64,000 nucleotides of DNA from positions 50,654,001 to 50,718,000 of the forward strand of contig CM075101.1 in assembly GCA_037576195.1 (NCBI GenBank), read 5' to 3'. The notes beneath the pieces are model-generated. The model was not told where the DNA came from. It made no database searches and saw only the letters and a list, made by a program, of their open reading frames with translations. Origin of the DNA: Phytoseiulus persimilis. Taxonomy: Eukaryota; Arthropoda; Arachnida; Mesostigmata; Phytoseiidae. Positions 25,675 through 35,914 of this stretch are shown in pieces (the stretch's first letter is position 1; every line of letters begins with the position of its first letter). The position numbers and the translations under genes are program-made.

Positions 25675-25684
25675 GGGGGGGGGG
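25675..25684 (+). repeat. G10 homopolymer
   Basis: Ten G, 310 bp from a C11 run of opposite polarity at 25994-26004. Confidence 0.9.
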
Positions 25685-25993
25685 CTGACTACGGCACATG
25701 GGATTGCCGAACTGAGGGACAAGATGACGGTCGGACTGGAGGTATTATCTTTCCCACAATTTACCCGATCAGTCTCCCCGAATTCAGGAGCGGCGGCTGT
25801 ACGAAGTCCGTGCAGAAAACGTCGTCGTCGAATTATTGTCCATGAAATCGCCCAATATCATCGAGTTCGAGGGAGACAGGACACCACATTCACAACGAAA
25901 AGTCCCGGCGGACTCGAACGCGGATCGGACTTGCAGATTGTTCCCTCATGTGAGAACTCGGAATCCGGAAAAAAACATGCATGGTCTCCGAAT

Positions 25994-26004
25994 CCCCCCC
26001 CCCC
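25994..26004 (+). repeat. C11 homopolymer
   Basis: Eleven C; with the preceding G10 run it makes a pair that could fold back on itself across a 309-bp loop. Confidence 0.9.
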
Positions 26005-26863
26005 AGAGTTGGGAAGTAATGGCCAGATTGGTTTCGGAATCACCCCCACATTGAGGAGAATGATGTCGAATGTTGCGAGGAGTGATTTTGTAGTTCTAAA
26101 ATTTTCCAAAATTGAGAATACATGACCCCTAATAGCGATTAAGCGGCATTCCCGTTCTGATTCCCCACGAGGGAGCGAACATGACCCTCTTCCAGCTATT
26201 TCCGTGTTTCTGTGCGCTGTGTCGTTAGACCGTGTATCCCGGGCTGGTCGACGAAATCAAGAACGGTGCTCACTGAAATGAGGTTCGGTGCTTGGTTTCT
26301 ATTGTTCTAGGAAAGCTCGCAGCATTTTTCCATTACAAAAGATGCCAGCCGCCCGGGCGGTCCTTGGTAAGTACCAGGCTCTGACGTTGCCGCTTCGAAT
26401 TGGGTCTCCAAGCAAACGCGAAGGGCCATCTTCACACACGCAGATCGTCTTTCCAAGTTTTGAACGAATTCCGCTCCAGAATATGGGAACCGACCATGCG
26501 GAGGGCTTTTTTTTTTCAATTCAGAAGATCGGCGTCGGCGTGAACTGCGCGAAAAAAAGCTGCAGTTCTTCCACGGATGCCGGGAGAAATATTCACCTTC
26601 TTTAGAGGGAAAAATCGACTGATCTTCAGATCTGTGACTTGTTACTTGCGTTCTCCTCGCCGTGAGGGTTCTTGTTGTGATTGGAAACCTCAAAACCGAG
26701 CCCGGTGGAACGTAGCGGCGTTATTTTCTAGAATTCTAACGCCGAACTCTTAAGGGATATTATTAACCCGGGAATTATCCCGGGAATCGTGTTGTTGTTC
26801 CACACGACGCCGGGAGTCGATCGCAGATAGGAGACCGAGTTGGCCAATATAAAAACCGATGAT

Positions 26864-27079
26864 TTACATCGAGAAGAGCTCTGGTGACATCAAGCTCGAC
26901 CCACCGTTTCTCAGTCGCACAGGACGGCTTTGGAAAAAATGCTCGAGGGTTTCGCAATGGAGCATCGGCCACGGCCTACCACGACACCGAACCGAAGGTG
27001 AAGTGAGCGGACACGCAGGCGGCGAAGCAATACAGTTAATTCGTTCTTCTCGCACTGCGGGATACCCCGAAGCTGTCAA
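26864..27079 (-). mobile_element. Possible retroelement zinc-knuckle relic
   Basis: The minus-strand frame contains MLHCETLEHFFQSRP, close to the 'C..ETLEHFF..CP' block at the end of many non-LTR ORF2 proteins. The final Cys is Arg. The matching upstream Arg/Leu-rich segment lies in another frame, implying an indel. The evidence is one motif only. Confidence 0.28.
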
Positions 27080-29660
27080 TGGAGAATCGTGAATGCGAAT
27101 AGCTCGTCTGAATCGGTCTTCCCTGGCAGCTCATGTTTTTTTATGGTTCTAGGAGACCAGTACGGCAATGATTGAACGTCGCGATCTGATTGAAGGGCCT
27201 CATCGGGTCGGATGCTAATAATTGAAAGCTGTGATCAGGTGGTTCGCTGGAACTCCATTCCCGATCCTCCTTGCTTATGATTCCGGTACCCCGAACGGAC
27301 TATCACTGCTGACTAGGATGATTTCGTGATTGGGTATTGGACTCTCGACTCGAATAGTCGTTCTAGTTCAGTTTTGATGCTGCACGGTCCTATTTCATCC
27401 TAGGATGGATTCCAACAGCGAGAGGGGCACCTTCATCTGACCCTTTTCGCAGGTGCTGATAGCTAGCGGACCGTTTTCTTTCACAACCACTGCTTCGATT
27501 AGAAACAAAAAGCACTGGAATTCTCAATGAGCAGCCAAGGAGGCCACGACCCCTGATCCCTTTGCCGCATTGGTGTTACCCAGATCGCTCTTCCAAACAT
27601 TGCGGCCTACAATGACTCGACCGAATCATGTCGTCCCTCCATTACCGGCCACTTCGACTGGACCCAGAGACAGAGCTCTCAGAGAACGACCAGAGTTGAC
27701 AGCAACGAAAGATCCAACAAATACTCCTCGTTGTTGTGATTGTTCCATATCTTCCTCTCCCTGACTGCGAACCGCCGACACCTTAATTTTCGACTATGCC
27801 CTGGAACCCTCCCACCGTGGAATTACCATAACAGAGTCGATGAGCCGTTCAATGAGCGATCAAGAACCGTCAGGTGCACCAATGGAATGAGTTCCAGACG
27901 GAACATGAAGTCGGGTTTTACGATCGGATTGTTCGATTGATGGCTCATCTTCCTTTTATTCGGTGGGTCAGTCGATGATGTCAGCTGATTTGGAACATTC
28001 TTTCGTTCCGATACGTGAGAGTGGCTTGCCACTCGAACGCGATGAATCGACAGAATATCGAACAATTGGCTCCGATGTATTTTCGTTTTTTGGGTTACCA
28101 TGCGCACTAGAACCAGAACGGAAACGGGAGACGTCGTCCGCAAGGAGAGCTCCTTTGAATGGTCACCATAATTTCACAGGTGAGCGGTCGGCTTTCAACG
28201 CTTTTCAGCGAGTCGCGAACCGATTCGATCTTCTCTGAGATGACTTCCCTTGAAATTGTCTGTTGGCGCGGGACTCTTTAGCAACTAAGCCGGAAATACG
28301 CCATCAGAGCTATCCCCTCAGTGTTCTCAAGTTGGGCGCTCAACGAAAATTCTATTGGAAGCAGCATAAGATTGGCTCGCGACGTTAACGTCTTCTCGGA
28401 CGTGGGTTGAGGTCGTTTCGAGGAGGAAATTCGATCTCTGCTGGCCGAGCCCCGGAAGGACGCCTCCGCTTGTACTCCGGGGAATAATCCCACGGTCTCT
28501 ATACCCTACTCATCGACGTCGGAGAGCTGAATGAGGACCATTTCTGACTCTCAACTTTTCACATGCTTATCCGAGGTGATTTCTAGCGGCAGCATCAGAG
28601 GAAAACGCTGCAGTGGTAGGCGGTTCCTCTGTAGCATATTGTTCGAGAGAAGAGACGTGCCGTTGCCGGCAACTGCGACTCTGTCATTCAGAGACTCCGG
28701 CCTCTCTTCTCTCCAATGTTTGCATGTCTGCCATCTACGCCATCTTACGAATGATTTTATGGAGACCAGGTGTTCCAAATCAGGGATAACTTAGTTTCTT
28801 TCGAGGCGATCCTGGCTGGGACTCTAGAGAAAACAAGTAAGTAGGAGGACCCTAAATTATTTCCGGGGAAAACTCTTCACGCCACCAAGTTGATTCAAAC
28901 TCAGAATCGCTCGATAGTGAGCTCTTGTACAGCCTTTTCTTCCGAGGGGACGAACACCTTGTGAACGCTCCTGCCTGTTCTATACTGTATTGGAAACCAT
29001 CTCATGTTGGGGCTTCGTATTCTGCTCATTCCCATCCCAAGACTATTCCGTTCCGATTCGGAATCATTCACGCTAGTTCTTACATTGTCCGAGCAGCGCG
29101 CATAATCCTTCGCAGAGAACCAGTGTAATAGTTCACAACCAACCACAGAGGAAAACTGAACAGAGCAACTCGTCCAAGAACCACGAACACTTGAGGTCCG
29201 TGGGATTATCTGTTTGCCGTGCTCTGCCTTGGTCAGCTTGAGGTGCTCGAGCAGGCGGTGACGCTTTGTTGCCATTCAATCTGAATCCCGAGCGCCGCAC
29301 GGTCATCCATGTTGTGTTGTTTTGAAGTGCTCACCACTCTCCCATCCTCCTCACTCGCCTGAGAACCTCCTCCGACATCTTGGCCAGAAGCCGGAAGAGG
29401 ATTAAGGCTCCCAAAGCTACTTTGGAATTCACGGATGAGGTACGCGGGAGGATCGAATCTTGGTCCCATTTTGCCAGAGAGACTCCGTTGCATGACCCGC
29501 GTATCGGTTGCCGCAGGGGTCATTGAAGATGCGTAAATGTGGATAGGGAGCATGATTAAAGGGAGAGGAGGTATTGTAGTACAACGACAAGCAACGGTCG
29601 GATAGGATTCTCCAACGATCGGAACGATAACTCTTCCTGAGCTACACAAAGAGCCCAAAA

Positions 29661-29666
29661 TTTATT
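29661..29666 (-). terminator. Poly(A) signal of TIM14 gene
   Basis: TTTATT (AATAAA on the minus strand) 32 bp beyond the TIM14 stop, implying a very short 3' UTR. Confidence 0.6.
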
Positions 29667-29697
29667 ATTAGAACAGTCACTGACAGTAAAGCGATTT

Positions 29698-30343
29698 CTA
29701 TTTATCGAGCAAATCCTTAGCTTCATTGATTTTCGCAGCCAGATATGGGCTCCCTCCTCGGTCAGGATGGTTGAGGAGCATGATGCGTTTGTGGGCCTCC
29801 TGAGAAGGAGGCAGATTAGAGATCTATTTCTTCTATGTCCCGGATATCTCTCTGGGAACGCAACTGAACAACGGGGACTTCCCGGAGAAATTGAGATTAA
29901 CGCTTTCGAGAATCTTAAGGGATGAAGAAGCTGAGCACTCACCTTTAGCTTGGATTTATTTGCAGATTGCGCGATACCGAGAATGAGAGACGCTTCCCTA
30001 CGTGACATCTTGGACTCGAATCCTCCTTTGTAGTATTTTGAATCTGACGCAAGCTTCTCAAGATCGAATGTGAACTTCCCCTTAACATCCTCGAAGGCTA
30101 TCTGTTTCATTTTCTGCTGCATCGTTTTCTCTGAGAGGGGAGCCATTAGTTGATTAGTTGATCATTACGGATGGCATGAACTCTATCAATCCGATGACCG
30201 TACGTGAATTGTGGAAATACCGGACATCGATCTCTACATGCGCGGTGCTACGTACCGAGGGTAGGACGTGCTCGTAACAGTGCTCTGCCTCCGAAACCCA
30301 CCGCGGCCATAACCACCCCAGCCGCAATGAGTGACGCACTCAT
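29698..30343 (-). CDS. DNAJC19: TIM14/PAM18, J-protein of the mitochondrial import motor
   Basis: Inner-membrane J-protein that stimulates mtHsp70 at the TIM23 channel so that matrix proteins are pulled in. Three exons, 30343-30256, 30130-29943 and 29799-29698, join in phase (1, then 0) to give 125 residues; the human protein has 116. Residues 1-24 form the single membrane anchor ([16 protein letters not shown]). A linker leads to the conserved [20 protein letters not shown] block. The J-domain helix III region follows the invariant HPD motif in [20 protein letters not shown] and the protein ends DLLDK. The linker is about ten residues longer than in human. The last donor is AAG|GTGAGT and the acceptor CTTCTCAG. 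The start ATG at 30343 faces AIMP1, suggesting a shared promoter region. Confidence 0.93.
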
Positions 30344-30795
30344 CCTCTAATCACGTAACCGTCCCTAAATGAATATAGAATAGATGCGATGTTCCAGTCG
30401 GTAGTTGTAGAAACCTTCAAGAACTTTCAGCGCACGATGTTTTCACGATGTTTCCCCGTGCGGCCGCTGGGAGCGCTCTCCACGTTGGAACAGCTGTAGA
30501 GCTCGGTCCGAAACTCTGAACTTCGCCCACGCACCACTATTTTTTTGGTAACGGACAGTGGCAGACAGACAGAGTCGGCTCCTGGATGGAATCGTTCAGT
30601 TCAGGTCATTTGGCCTGCAAGAGAACGTTCTTAGTTTCTTACACAGTGTCGGCTGCTACAACATGCGCGTGTTGCTGTATGTTGCCAAACAGACCAGCAC
30701 AAGCAGACGACACCTCGCTCCGAACACGGTGTTCTACGAAGTATCTCTCTGGAAACCTTCAGCTTCCAGATTCGCGCTCTGCTCACAGCTTCAGA
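30344..30795. promoter_or_regulatory. Bidirectional promoter interval between TIM14 and AIMP1
   Basis: The two coding starts point away from each other with 452 bp between them, so both 5' UTRs and core promoters must fit here unless transcripts begin far away. I see no clear TATA box at a canonical distance on either side. A GCGGCCGC-type G/C-rich patch lies near 30460-30475. The AIMP1 side contains a possible splice acceptor (TTCAG at 30791-30794 area) just before its ATG, so part of the interval may be a 5' UTR intron. Confidence 0.4.
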
Positions 30796-32550
30796 ATGAT
30801 GTCGGAATCCTTACTGCTGCACCGGGCGATGGGGAAAAGGATAATGGCTCAAAAAGTGCTGAAAGATCTCCGGACCAAAGTTACTTCTTTGAAAGAGGAG
30901 TGTAAGTCTGAGGAAATCGCAACTTGTCGACAAGCTTAGCAAGTACATCTACGCGAGCACGCACTTATTGCTTGGAGTGCGAGTTGCGACAGTGGTAGCC
31001 TGCTCGGTTGACCGACGGGGAACTGCCTCGGCGGGAAAAGGCTCCGGAGCTGACTGTGGAAGACGAATCTGTTACGACCCCAAGGCACTCGCTCAGAAAC
31101 GAGGAGCAACAGCGAGAGGACCCCAAATTAGATTCGCATTTGCCTTTCTTTCTCCCACTTGACGCTTCACGTTTGGAGAACCTCGGTGCGAGATAAAGGA
31201 TGGCCGATCTCGACGACTCGAATGTCGGAGGCCTCTGGATTGGGCATGGGTTATCCGGAACTTTCACACTGTTGGGATGCTCAAACTTATTGTCTGAACT
31301 CGGCCAATAGCAACGTTGTGAAATAACTCTTCCGCAATCTAGTTCAGAGTATGCCTTCTTCCCCAGTAATCGCCAAAGAGACCGAACGTTTGACCAAGGA
31401 GAACGAGGTGCTAGCCAAGGAATGCGAACACTATCGCCAGCAACTGATCAGAGCTGAGATCAGTCACGGAAAGCCACAGGTACAAATTGGGTTTATATCA
31501 TACGCGATAGCTCTCTATCATACGAATGATCAAACTGTAGTTTTTCTCGAGCCGTATGTATGAACTCTGTGTCGGGGATCTCGACTTGTTCACAGTACAC
31601 CGTTCCATCGAAAAGAGGTGCCGTAGGTGATTCCACTGCCATTGTTGATCCTGCGAAGCCTACGCCGACGGAGAAAGCTGAAGCTTCGCAACCGGTGGAA
31701 GCACCCCACTCCAAACCAAAGCAGGAGAAAGAAAAGGTTTGTGTCTCATCACCGATGATGACCGCTCCGATCTGCTTTCTGGATGTGACATTCATTCGAT
31801 TCGTTGCAGAGTGCCAAAAAAGCAAAAGCTCAAGACGCTCCTAAGAGCGATGTGGCTCTGAAATCTGATGAGCCGGTTTGCGTCTCGCAACTGGACTTGC
31901 GAGTCGGGCTCATCACAAATGTGGAGAAACATCCAGACGCTGACGCGCTCTACCTCGAGCAGATCGACGTGGGTGAGGCGAAACCACGGACTGTAATTTC
32001 GGGCTTGGTGAAGTTTGTCCCCATAGAAGAAATGCGAAATCGAATGGTTGTGGTGATGTGTAACCTCAAGCCAGCGAAAATGCGGGGAATAGTTTCGGAA
32101 GGCATGGTCATGTGCGCGTCCACTCCCGAGAAAGTAGAACCCGTGAGACCGCCGAAAACTGCCGTTCCCGGGGACAAGTGAGTCTCCTCCGAATTCACAG
32201 GAAATGATTCATTCACATTTCAGTTCTTGGAATCCCCTTTGTTTTGGGTTATCTCGTATGCAATGAATCCGGAATATGGTGTCATTAGTCATAGCACTTC
32301 TTCCGGTGATAGTTATCGACGGAAGAGTTAACGTGATCTGCTCCTCAGAGTCACGTGGACTGGTTTGCCAGCGGAAGCTTATCCGACCCCTGAAAGTGTT
32401 CTCAACCCGAAGAAGAAGATCTGGGAGCGCATCGCACCTGATCTCAAGTTGAACGGAAAGGGCGAAACCGTTTGGATGTCGAAGCAACTCGAAGTGCGCG
32501 GAAAAGGCTTCCTTTTGGCCGACTCACTCAAAGACGTACATGTTAGGTGA
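30796..32550 (+). CDS. AIMP1: AIMP1 / p43, multisynthetase-complex tRNA-binding scaffold (EMAP II)
   Basis: Non-catalytic subunit of the animal aminoacyl-tRNA synthetase complex; it binds tRNA and arginyl-tRNA synthetase. Five exons: 30796-30901, 31367-31479, 31596-31736, 31810-32177, 32349-32550, phases 1, 0, 0, 2, giving 309 residues (human 312). An N-terminal coiled coil spans roughly 13-73 ([20 protein letters not shown]). A Lys/Pro/Ala/Glu-rich linker follows to about 140. Then comes the EMAP II OB-fold: [24 protein letters not shown]-like [34 protein letters not shown]. The C-terminal half has [11 protein letters not shown] and ends HVR. The start is uncertain: in-frame ATGs occur at 30586, 30796, 30799, 30832 and 30844. 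The last has the strongest context and would give 293 residues. Confidence 0.94.
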
Positions 32551-32577
32551 AAACCTGAACGCTGTCCGATGTTGATG

Positions 32578-32583
32578 AATAAA
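32578..32583 (+). terminator. Poly(A) signal of AIMP1
   Basis: AATAAA 27 bp after the AIMP1 stop codon, the expected position for a compact 3' end. Confidence 0.65.
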
Positions 32584-33757
32584 TCTGAATTTACTTGCTT
32601 GCACGTCCTAGATCTCATTCGATTCAAAGAGATGAAGCTTTTCCTTTGCGCAAAGCAATACAAGGAGCATTCAGTATCTTTCTCCCGGAAGCTCCCAGCT
32701 CTCAAGGTCGTTCATGACGAAGCGCACGAACGAAAAAAATTCCGAGCTCATTGATTCTGGTTCATATCACGCCTTCAGCCCTGTGAGTGAACTCGAACAC
32801 CACGTCAAGAAGTGTAAGCCAATTATTCACACTTTTAGCGGCTTCGGCATGAGGCCTATAACTTTCATCATTGAAGGGAGGAGGCGAACTCATGGAAGAA
32901 CTCTGGAATAATTATTTCGTGACACCGGAAAGTGCCTCTCATAACTCTCCTGAATCAGTCCGCGTAGAGGGGGGGGGGGCAGTCTCTTGTGAAACTCGAT
33001 GGGCTTCGTTCCATTCAGTACAGTATGTCGGCCAAAGATTCGTGACAGAAAATGAATCATTCATTCGTCCCCGTATGCCAAATTCAAGTAGCGGCACCGT
33101 TCTGCTCCACCGTTCGCTCCTCCACTATTTTGAGAGACCGCAAGCCTGCTGCAGACTTTACGTTCGAGGATAACGTCTTTCCTTTCTTCCGCGATGAACC
33201 CATCGAAACTCGAACGAAGAACGCATGGACATCTCGACGGTACCCGGGTTCTCCCACACACGGACTGATCGCTCGCAGTGTCGATTTTTCAAATTTCTGC
33301 GAGGGCATCTGCTCTTCTTCTCTTCGAGGAAGTCCGCGGAATGCATGTTGGGGACGATGAGAATTCCACGTTGGCCTTCTTGAGTTTTTGATCATCGTGA
33401 GTATCTCATCACGACTCCTGATCTACCATCTCCTGTGGGAACAGACAAGTTCTGGGTCATGGAGCAGAGAGAAACGTACATGACAGCCTATTGCGGTTTC
33501 GAGGAGGGCTCGTGTGATTCGAATGTCTGCGGAGAGCGAATCGTGATCGAAGATACAGATATCTGAGTGGCATTCTGGTAGTCTGTCGGTAACGACACGT
33601 CATACTCATCCGGATCATTGGAGCGATGCTTGCGATTCAGTTTGTTGTGGAATGTAATTCCAGGTGAACGAAAAAGGTAAATCACATCGCGGGTCCTAGG
33701 AAAGAATGGAGCTTTCACGGAAAGCTTCTTCCAACTTTTAGATGATAATGCTCGAAG
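32584..33757. other. Intergenic, AIMP1 to the next gene
   Basis: About 1.2 kb with frames open on both strands near 33050-33400 but no family resemblance. A G11 run sits at 32969-32979. Promoter elements for the following gene were not recognisable. Confidence 0.35.
32969..32979 (+). repeat. G11 homopolymer
   Basis: Eleven G between AIMP1 and the 33758-34682 gene, preceded by GTAGA. Confidence 0.9.
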
Positions 33758-34682
33758 ATGTCTCTGGTCTATGAGGAGCTTGCCCAAAAGAGCAGACGTT
33801 TGCAGAAGGTTGGTGTATTCGAATAGTTCGTGTCTGTCGACCAAGTTAAAGTTCTGTACCGAGTGGGTTGATCATCTCGAATTGTGCCGATCGCGGGCCT
33901 GTCAGCCGTCATTGCTCTTGAGACATGAAAAGGCGGTTTTCCTGTTTCCTGGAACGGGTGTCCTCGAGTATCATAGTCGCGTCGTTGTGTTCTAAGCTCT
34001 GCTTTTTCGGTTTCAGCTCTTCGAAGAAATCGAGCAGCATTTTGATTGTCCTGATGTCACTCTCGTGGACTCCTACCGCTTGACTGAGGGTTTGGGTGTG
34101 CAGCTCGAGACGTCATCAAGCGCGCCGCTGATCGTCGACAGCTTCTTGCGGCAGGCGAGGTGCTTCACCAAAAACAACACCCTGACGGCTCAGTTGAAAA
34201 CTCTGAAGGAGCCCAATCCGATAGGAGTCAGCGTCGACAACTCGCCATCTGTGGTGCTCAAGCCTGGCCAGTTACACAAAAAGCCACTGCCGGAACTCCT
34301 GAAAGCCGACCTGTGGAACCGAGCAATTTTAGAGAAAGGGAAACTACCTGAAGTTCTCGCTCTGGTCGGCGAGCACAAGCAAGTCGAAAAGGAAGGCGTG
34401 AAGTATTACTTCGATGAAGATCTCGATTGGCTGGTCCAGGACGATGCAGATTCTGTGACCGTTTACGGGAAGTCCGAGAAATACGGTTTACTCAAAGAAG
34501 TCCGGGAGAAAGTTGAGAGGGGCAACCCGTCCTGCGCATCGGAATCGCTGAGAACTTGTCTCGCAGCGGAAATTGACCTTTTGGAAAAAGCTCTCACAGC
34601 ACCATCGCTTACGAAGCAGCGAAGGGAACTGATGGTTCTGGAGCTGGCCACCGACACAGTGGCGACAGAGTTCCTTGATTGA
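33758..34682 (+). CDS. Unrecognised 238-residue protein, two exons
   Basis: Exon 33758-33808 (ATG at 33758, donor AAG|GTTGGT) joins in phase 0 to 34017-34682 after a strong TTTCAG acceptor. The N-terminus is helical and charged (YEELAQKSRRLQK, then LFEEIEQHF). The middle has VTLVDSYRLTEGLGVQL and a Cys-poor polar segment. Conserved-looking blocks are LPELLKADLWNRAILEKGKL and YYFDEDLDWLVQDDADSV. The C-terminus is a Glu/Leu-rich helix ending EFLD. There is no signal peptide or membrane span, so a soluble protein is likely. I cannot name the family. Its stop lies only 41 bp before the MFSD9 ATG on the same strand, with no room for a normal 3' end plus promoter. Coding status is well supported by length, splice signals and composition; function is not. 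Confidence 0.7.
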
Positions 34683-34723
34683 AACTTCCGAGGTCCGGTC
34701 CCCGATCTGATCGAACGGAGGGG

Positions 34724-35914
34724 ATGTCGAGACCAGCTGGGACGGGACGGAACGAGCTGGCCCTCTGGGTGCCATTCATACTGGGCTTCGTAGACTTCTT
34801 CGCAGTTTCGATCATCATCCCGCTACTCGCAGTCAACTTCAAAGACAAAGGTTACTCACCCTTCTTGTACGGACTCGCCGGAACCACCTACGGAACTGTG
34901 CAAACCCTCAGCGGGCCCTTACTGGGAGGCTATAGCGATGTGCATGGCCGCAAGAAATGCCTGCTGTACTCGTTCTATCTCTCCGGCATAGTGTACAGCG
35001 GCTTCTTCTTCTTCGATACCATCGTGCCATTCTTCATTCTGCGCAGTGTACTGGGTTTCTTCAAGCACAGCAACACCATGTGCAAGGCCTACCTCTGCGA
35101 TATAACGCCGAGAAGCGAACATGCGGCGATCATGGGTCGCTTCAATGCGATTTCGAGCGCCGGCTTCATAGTAGGACCCTTGATAGGTTCGCATATTGGA
35201 TCTTTCGAAAACGCTTGTTTAGTGGCCGCCGTCTTGTTCGTGCTCTCTGGAGCGATCGCACACACTCTCCTACCGGATTGTCCGGCTGTGTCGAGCAGTT
35301 CCGAACCGCCAGCGGAATCAGTTATGGAAGTCTGTCGGAGCGTTTACTGGTCGAAATACTGGGACTTGTTCACAGCTCGACTCCTGAATAGTTTGGCCGT
35401 CATACTGTATAGGAGTAACCTTAGTTTCCTGCTCATGACGACGCACTCCCTGAACGTCAAGGAGATCGGGTACGTGATCGCTCTCTCTGGGGCGGTGGCT
35501 GCAGGTTCCGGTTTTCTAGCGGGACCCGTAATCAAAATGTTCAAAGTCGATACGATTCGATTACTGGTCGCCGCCGGAGCGCTCATGACGGCCAGCCTCG
35601 TGCTACTCTGCTTGTCCACTAGCCTCCTGAGCATAGTTTCGTTCCTGATGGTCTTCACGGCTGCTGCGAGTCTAGCCAGGGTTTACGGACTCGACGCTCT
35701 ACTCAATCGAGGGACCGGAAGCGATGTTGGACTCCTCCAGGGCGCTTCGCAAAGCGTGGCTTCTGTGTCGAGAGGCTCGGCGCCGTTGATTAGCGGAATC
35801 CTCCAACAGCTACATCAAGACTTACCGGCGGCAACCGCTGCCTTCTTGGCGCTAACCGGAACGATCTTGAATGTGTATTCCATAAAAAGAGCATCGCGTA
35901 TCAAAGTCGAGTGA
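34724..35914 (+). CDS. MFSD9: Major facilitator superfamily transporter, MFSD9-like
   Basis: Single-exon 396-residue membrane transporter with about twelve hydrophobic spans, the usual MFS length. The first span begins near residue 11 (LWVPFILGFVDFFAVSIIIP). MFS motif A sits in the loop between spans 2 and 3 as GGYSDVHGRKK. Other MFSD9-like blocks are SAGFIVGPLIGSHIG, WDLFTARLLNSLAVILYRSN and LLQGASQSVASVSRGSAPLI. The substrate of the family is not established. I chose the ATG at 34724; the frame is open 15 codons further up, but without an earlier ATG. Being intronless beside multi-exon neighbours and only 41 bp from the preceding stop is unusual. No AATAAA was found close downstream. Confidence 0.88.
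   Translation: MSRPAGTGRNELALWVPFILGFVDFFAVSIIIPLLAVNFKDKGYSPFLYGLAGTTYGTVQTLSGPLLGGYSDVHGRKKCLLYSFYLSGIVYSGFFFFDTIVPFFILRSVLGFFKHSNTMCKAYLCDITPRSEHAAIMGRFNAISSAGFIVGPLIGSHIGSFENACLVAAVLFVLSGAIAHTLLPDCPAVSSSSEPPAESVMEVCRSVYWSKYWDLFTARLLNSLAVILYRSNLSFLLMTTHSLNVKEIGYVIALSGAVAAGSGFLAGPVIKMFKVDTIRLLVAAGALMTASLVLLCLSTSLLSIVSFLMVFTAAASLARVYGLDALLNRGTGSDVGLLQGASQSVASVSRGSAPLISGILQQLHQDLPAATAAFLALTGTILNVYSIKRASRIKVE

Larger units (their letters stand above)
22330..29660. other. Gene-poor stretch
   Basis: No confident gene in 7.3 kb. A plus-strand ATG frame at 24549-24824 (91 codons, good Kozak context) looks mildly protein-like but has no family. Frames at 23403-23849 and 25631-26125 are unassigned; the latter is crossed by both the G10 run at 25675-25684 and the C11 run at 25994-26004. 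Two CCCGGG sites surround an A/T core at 26768-26785. The relic at 26864-27079 is listed separately. Confidence 0.35.

Noticed and set aside
26766-26787. CCCGGG-AATTAT-CCCGGG as an operator-like palindrome
   Set aside because: Two restriction-like hexamers around an A/T core with no gene nearby; short enough to arise by chance.
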